64,000 nt of DNA. Source: Rhinopomastus cyanomelas (lineage: Eukaryota; Chordata; Aves; Bucerotiformes; Rhinopomastidae). The stretch covers positions 898,202 to 962,201 of the forward strand of contig VXBP01000285.1 of assembly GCA_013400115.1 (NCBI GenBank). The letters run 5' to 3'. Under the pieces are notes generated by a model, which saw only the letters and a list, made by a program, of their open reading frames with translations, was not told the origin of the DNA and ran no database searches. Positions within the stretch are counted from its first letter, which is position 1. Every line of letters begins with the position of its first letter. The translations under genes and the position numbers were made by a program. Of the stretch, positions 62,331-64,000 are shown in pieces.

Positions 62331-64000
62331 TCACCTGAGCTTGAAGGGGCCTCCCAGCTCCGTTGTCTGCCTTGCCAAGAAAGGCTTTCCTTGTTCGGTG
62401 TCACGGGTAGCTAGATCCTGCAGCTCCTCCTGTGGACTGGGATCACCTCAGAGCAGCCGAGCGTGGGATATGACTCTGGGTAGGGCTTGGATCTCACGAG
62501 GAGCAGAGTCCTGACACTGATAGTGAGGAGATGGGATTGGGGAGTTGCAAGGAACTCAGCAGTGAAACGAGCCAGACTGTTGGTATGTTCTCTGTTGCTG
62601 AGCGTTTTTCTTGCCAGCAGACCATCTCTTTGTATACCTGCACCATTTCTGCTGCTCTCAAGCTAAATAACTGCAAGAAAGACATTTTCCAGGTGAAATA
62701 GGGCTGATGCATGACCCATGAGGGATCCATAGTGATGGGCTATTTCCTGAGTGGCTTTGAAGGATGTAAGTGTTTTACCAACCAGTAGAGTGGTGTTACA
62801 GGGACTCTAGCCCCTGTAGAATGATGCATACATAGCTAAAGCTAAATATCCACCACCTCTCCTGACATCACCGTCGCCTCTAACTACTTGTTTTTTGCCC
62901 CTCTTTGCTAAGAATACAGGAACCCGCTGCTCCTGGATGGCTCCAAAATGCATTTCTGCTTCGAGTATTTCCAAAGCAGAGCTGAAAGGGCAGTGAGTGG
63001 AGCTGCCAGAGAACTGCCCTGCACAGACTACTGGAGCATCCCCAAGTGCCTGGAGCAAGTGATCATGCATAGGTAAAAGACATGGGGCTGGAAGGGGAGA
63101 TGTTTAAGACCTTAACCTCAACGTGTGAAGATCTTAACGTAAGATGTTAAGAAAGGGGCACTGTGCATATTCCATGGGTGTGGTATAGCTGTGGGGGACC
63201 CGTGTGTGCGATGCTGCCCTGGCCACTGCTCCAGGGGAGGCTGTGTAGGAGGAGAGCTTGTGATAACAGTTTTCCACAAAACAGGAAAACCCTGCAGAGC
63301 ACTTCGTTGAGTGTCATTTAGTTTTTTCCCTTGAGAAAACGTCTGCATTTTGGGAAGGAGTTATTTGCAGGTAAAAACAGAAATATGAGGAAGGTGTAGC
63401 AAGGTTTCCTGTAGCCAGACCGGGGATAGGGTCAGTGTTTCTGTGTCAGTAAATGTTGAATATTTATGTTGATTGAAAAGCCTTGAAAGGTGAAGGCTAC
63501 ATCTACAGCTCTTACTCGGTGGTAGCTCCAGTCCTTGTCTTAAACTGTGCAGAATGCACATTTCAGCCTGTTTTCTAAGCAACTAAGCAAATGCACTGAC
63601 AATTTGGGTCTTTCTACTATTGACAGGGTTGGTTTTACCCCATCTCAGGAATTTCTTATCCTGGTTGGAAAAACACTTGCAGAGTGTTACTAGATTCCTT
63701 TGGATGCGACTGTCTCCCAGCCTGATAAGCCTCGACTTTCGTGTGCTGAAGTCTGTGTCCAGATGAGGGTTACCCACTCCTGCCTTGCTGCCCTCCTTCC
63801 AACCACCCCTTTCCAGGGCTTTGCAGCAGGAGGCTGCTGCTGCCTGCAGGTCTCTGGCTGCTGCTCCATCTGAGCTGCGCTCGCAGCTCCACCTGCAGGT
63901 GCTAAGCCCAGGCACAGCTCCGCTCTCCGCAGCGGGCATTTCCAACAACACTACGCTGATCATGCTGGGTTTACACAGCCCGTTGCTCTTTGGCCCTTTC
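62331..64000. other. Intergenic to window end
   Basis: One exon-like open segment at 62913-63072 (see findings); otherwise nothing recognised. The last 200 bases become richer in CTG/CAG trinucleotides and E-box CAGGTG. Confidence 0.4.

Noticed and set aside
47620..64000. P3H2 exons expected downstream of CLDN1
   Set aside because: No TPR-like or prolyl hydroxylase motif was found on the + strand. The gene probably begins beyond the window.
1..64000. CRISPR arrays, operons, bacterial features or complete retroviral genomes
   Set aside because: The sequence is vertebrate nuclear DNA with spliced genes. No spaced direct repeats, and no gag, pol or env-like frames or paired LTRs, were recognised.

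Overview
This window is vertebrate nuclear DNA, most likely from a bird. It carries three genes from one conserved vertebrate neighbourhood (TMEM207, CLDN16, CLDN1), all split by GT-AG introns. It is seeded with CR1-type LINE fragments that end in the octamer-like ATTCTATG/ATTCTGTG tail typical of avian and reptilian CR1. Many fragments belong to one rather uniform CR1 subfamily, and a tRNA-derived SINE with a CR1-like tail is present. That hints at a CR1-rich bird lineage, but the species cannot be named from the sequence.

Layout. From 1 to 4.3 kb is TMEM207 on the + strand; exons 2-5 are certain and exon 1 is unresolved. From 4.3 to 12.9 kb is a convergent intergenic stretch with two CR1 copies. 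From 12.96 to 19.80 kb is CLDN16 (claudin-16/paracellin-1) on the - strand, with five coding exons and 237 residues ending in the PDZ ligand TRV. From 19.8 to 34.4 kb is the divergent intergenic region, holding a minus-strand CR1, a nested CR1/SINE/CR1 composite at 26.88-27.65 kb and the longest CR1 copy (28.5-29.2 kb). From about 34.4 to 35.7 kb is a CpG-rich promoter island with GC boxes and a TATA box. CLDN1 (claudin-1) follows on the + strand at 34.85-44.20 kb, with four coding exons, 211 residues and a terminal YV; its 3' UTR runs to about 45.2 or 46.1 kb. From 46.1 to 64 kb no gene could be supported; there are CR1 remnants, microsatellites and one weak promoter/exon-like pair near 62.2-63.1 kb.

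How the genes relate. CLDN16 and CLDN1 are tetraspan tight-junction proteins arranged head to head. Each has a 165-bp exon in the same phases covering TM2-TM3, which suggests descent from a common claudin gene. CLDN1 seals epithelial barriers, while CLDN16 forms or modulates cation (Mg/Ca) paracellular passage in kidney. TMEM207 is a small single-pass protein with a PPxY motif. In mammals the order is IL1RAP-TMEM207-CLDN16-CLDN1-P3H2; neither outer gene was recognised here.

The most noteworthy element is the SINE at about 26,993-27,183. It has a tRNA-Lys-like head with an internal 23-bp tandem duplication over the anticodon arm, a CR1-like 3' tail and a 6-bp target-site duplication, and it sits inside a different CR1 copy.
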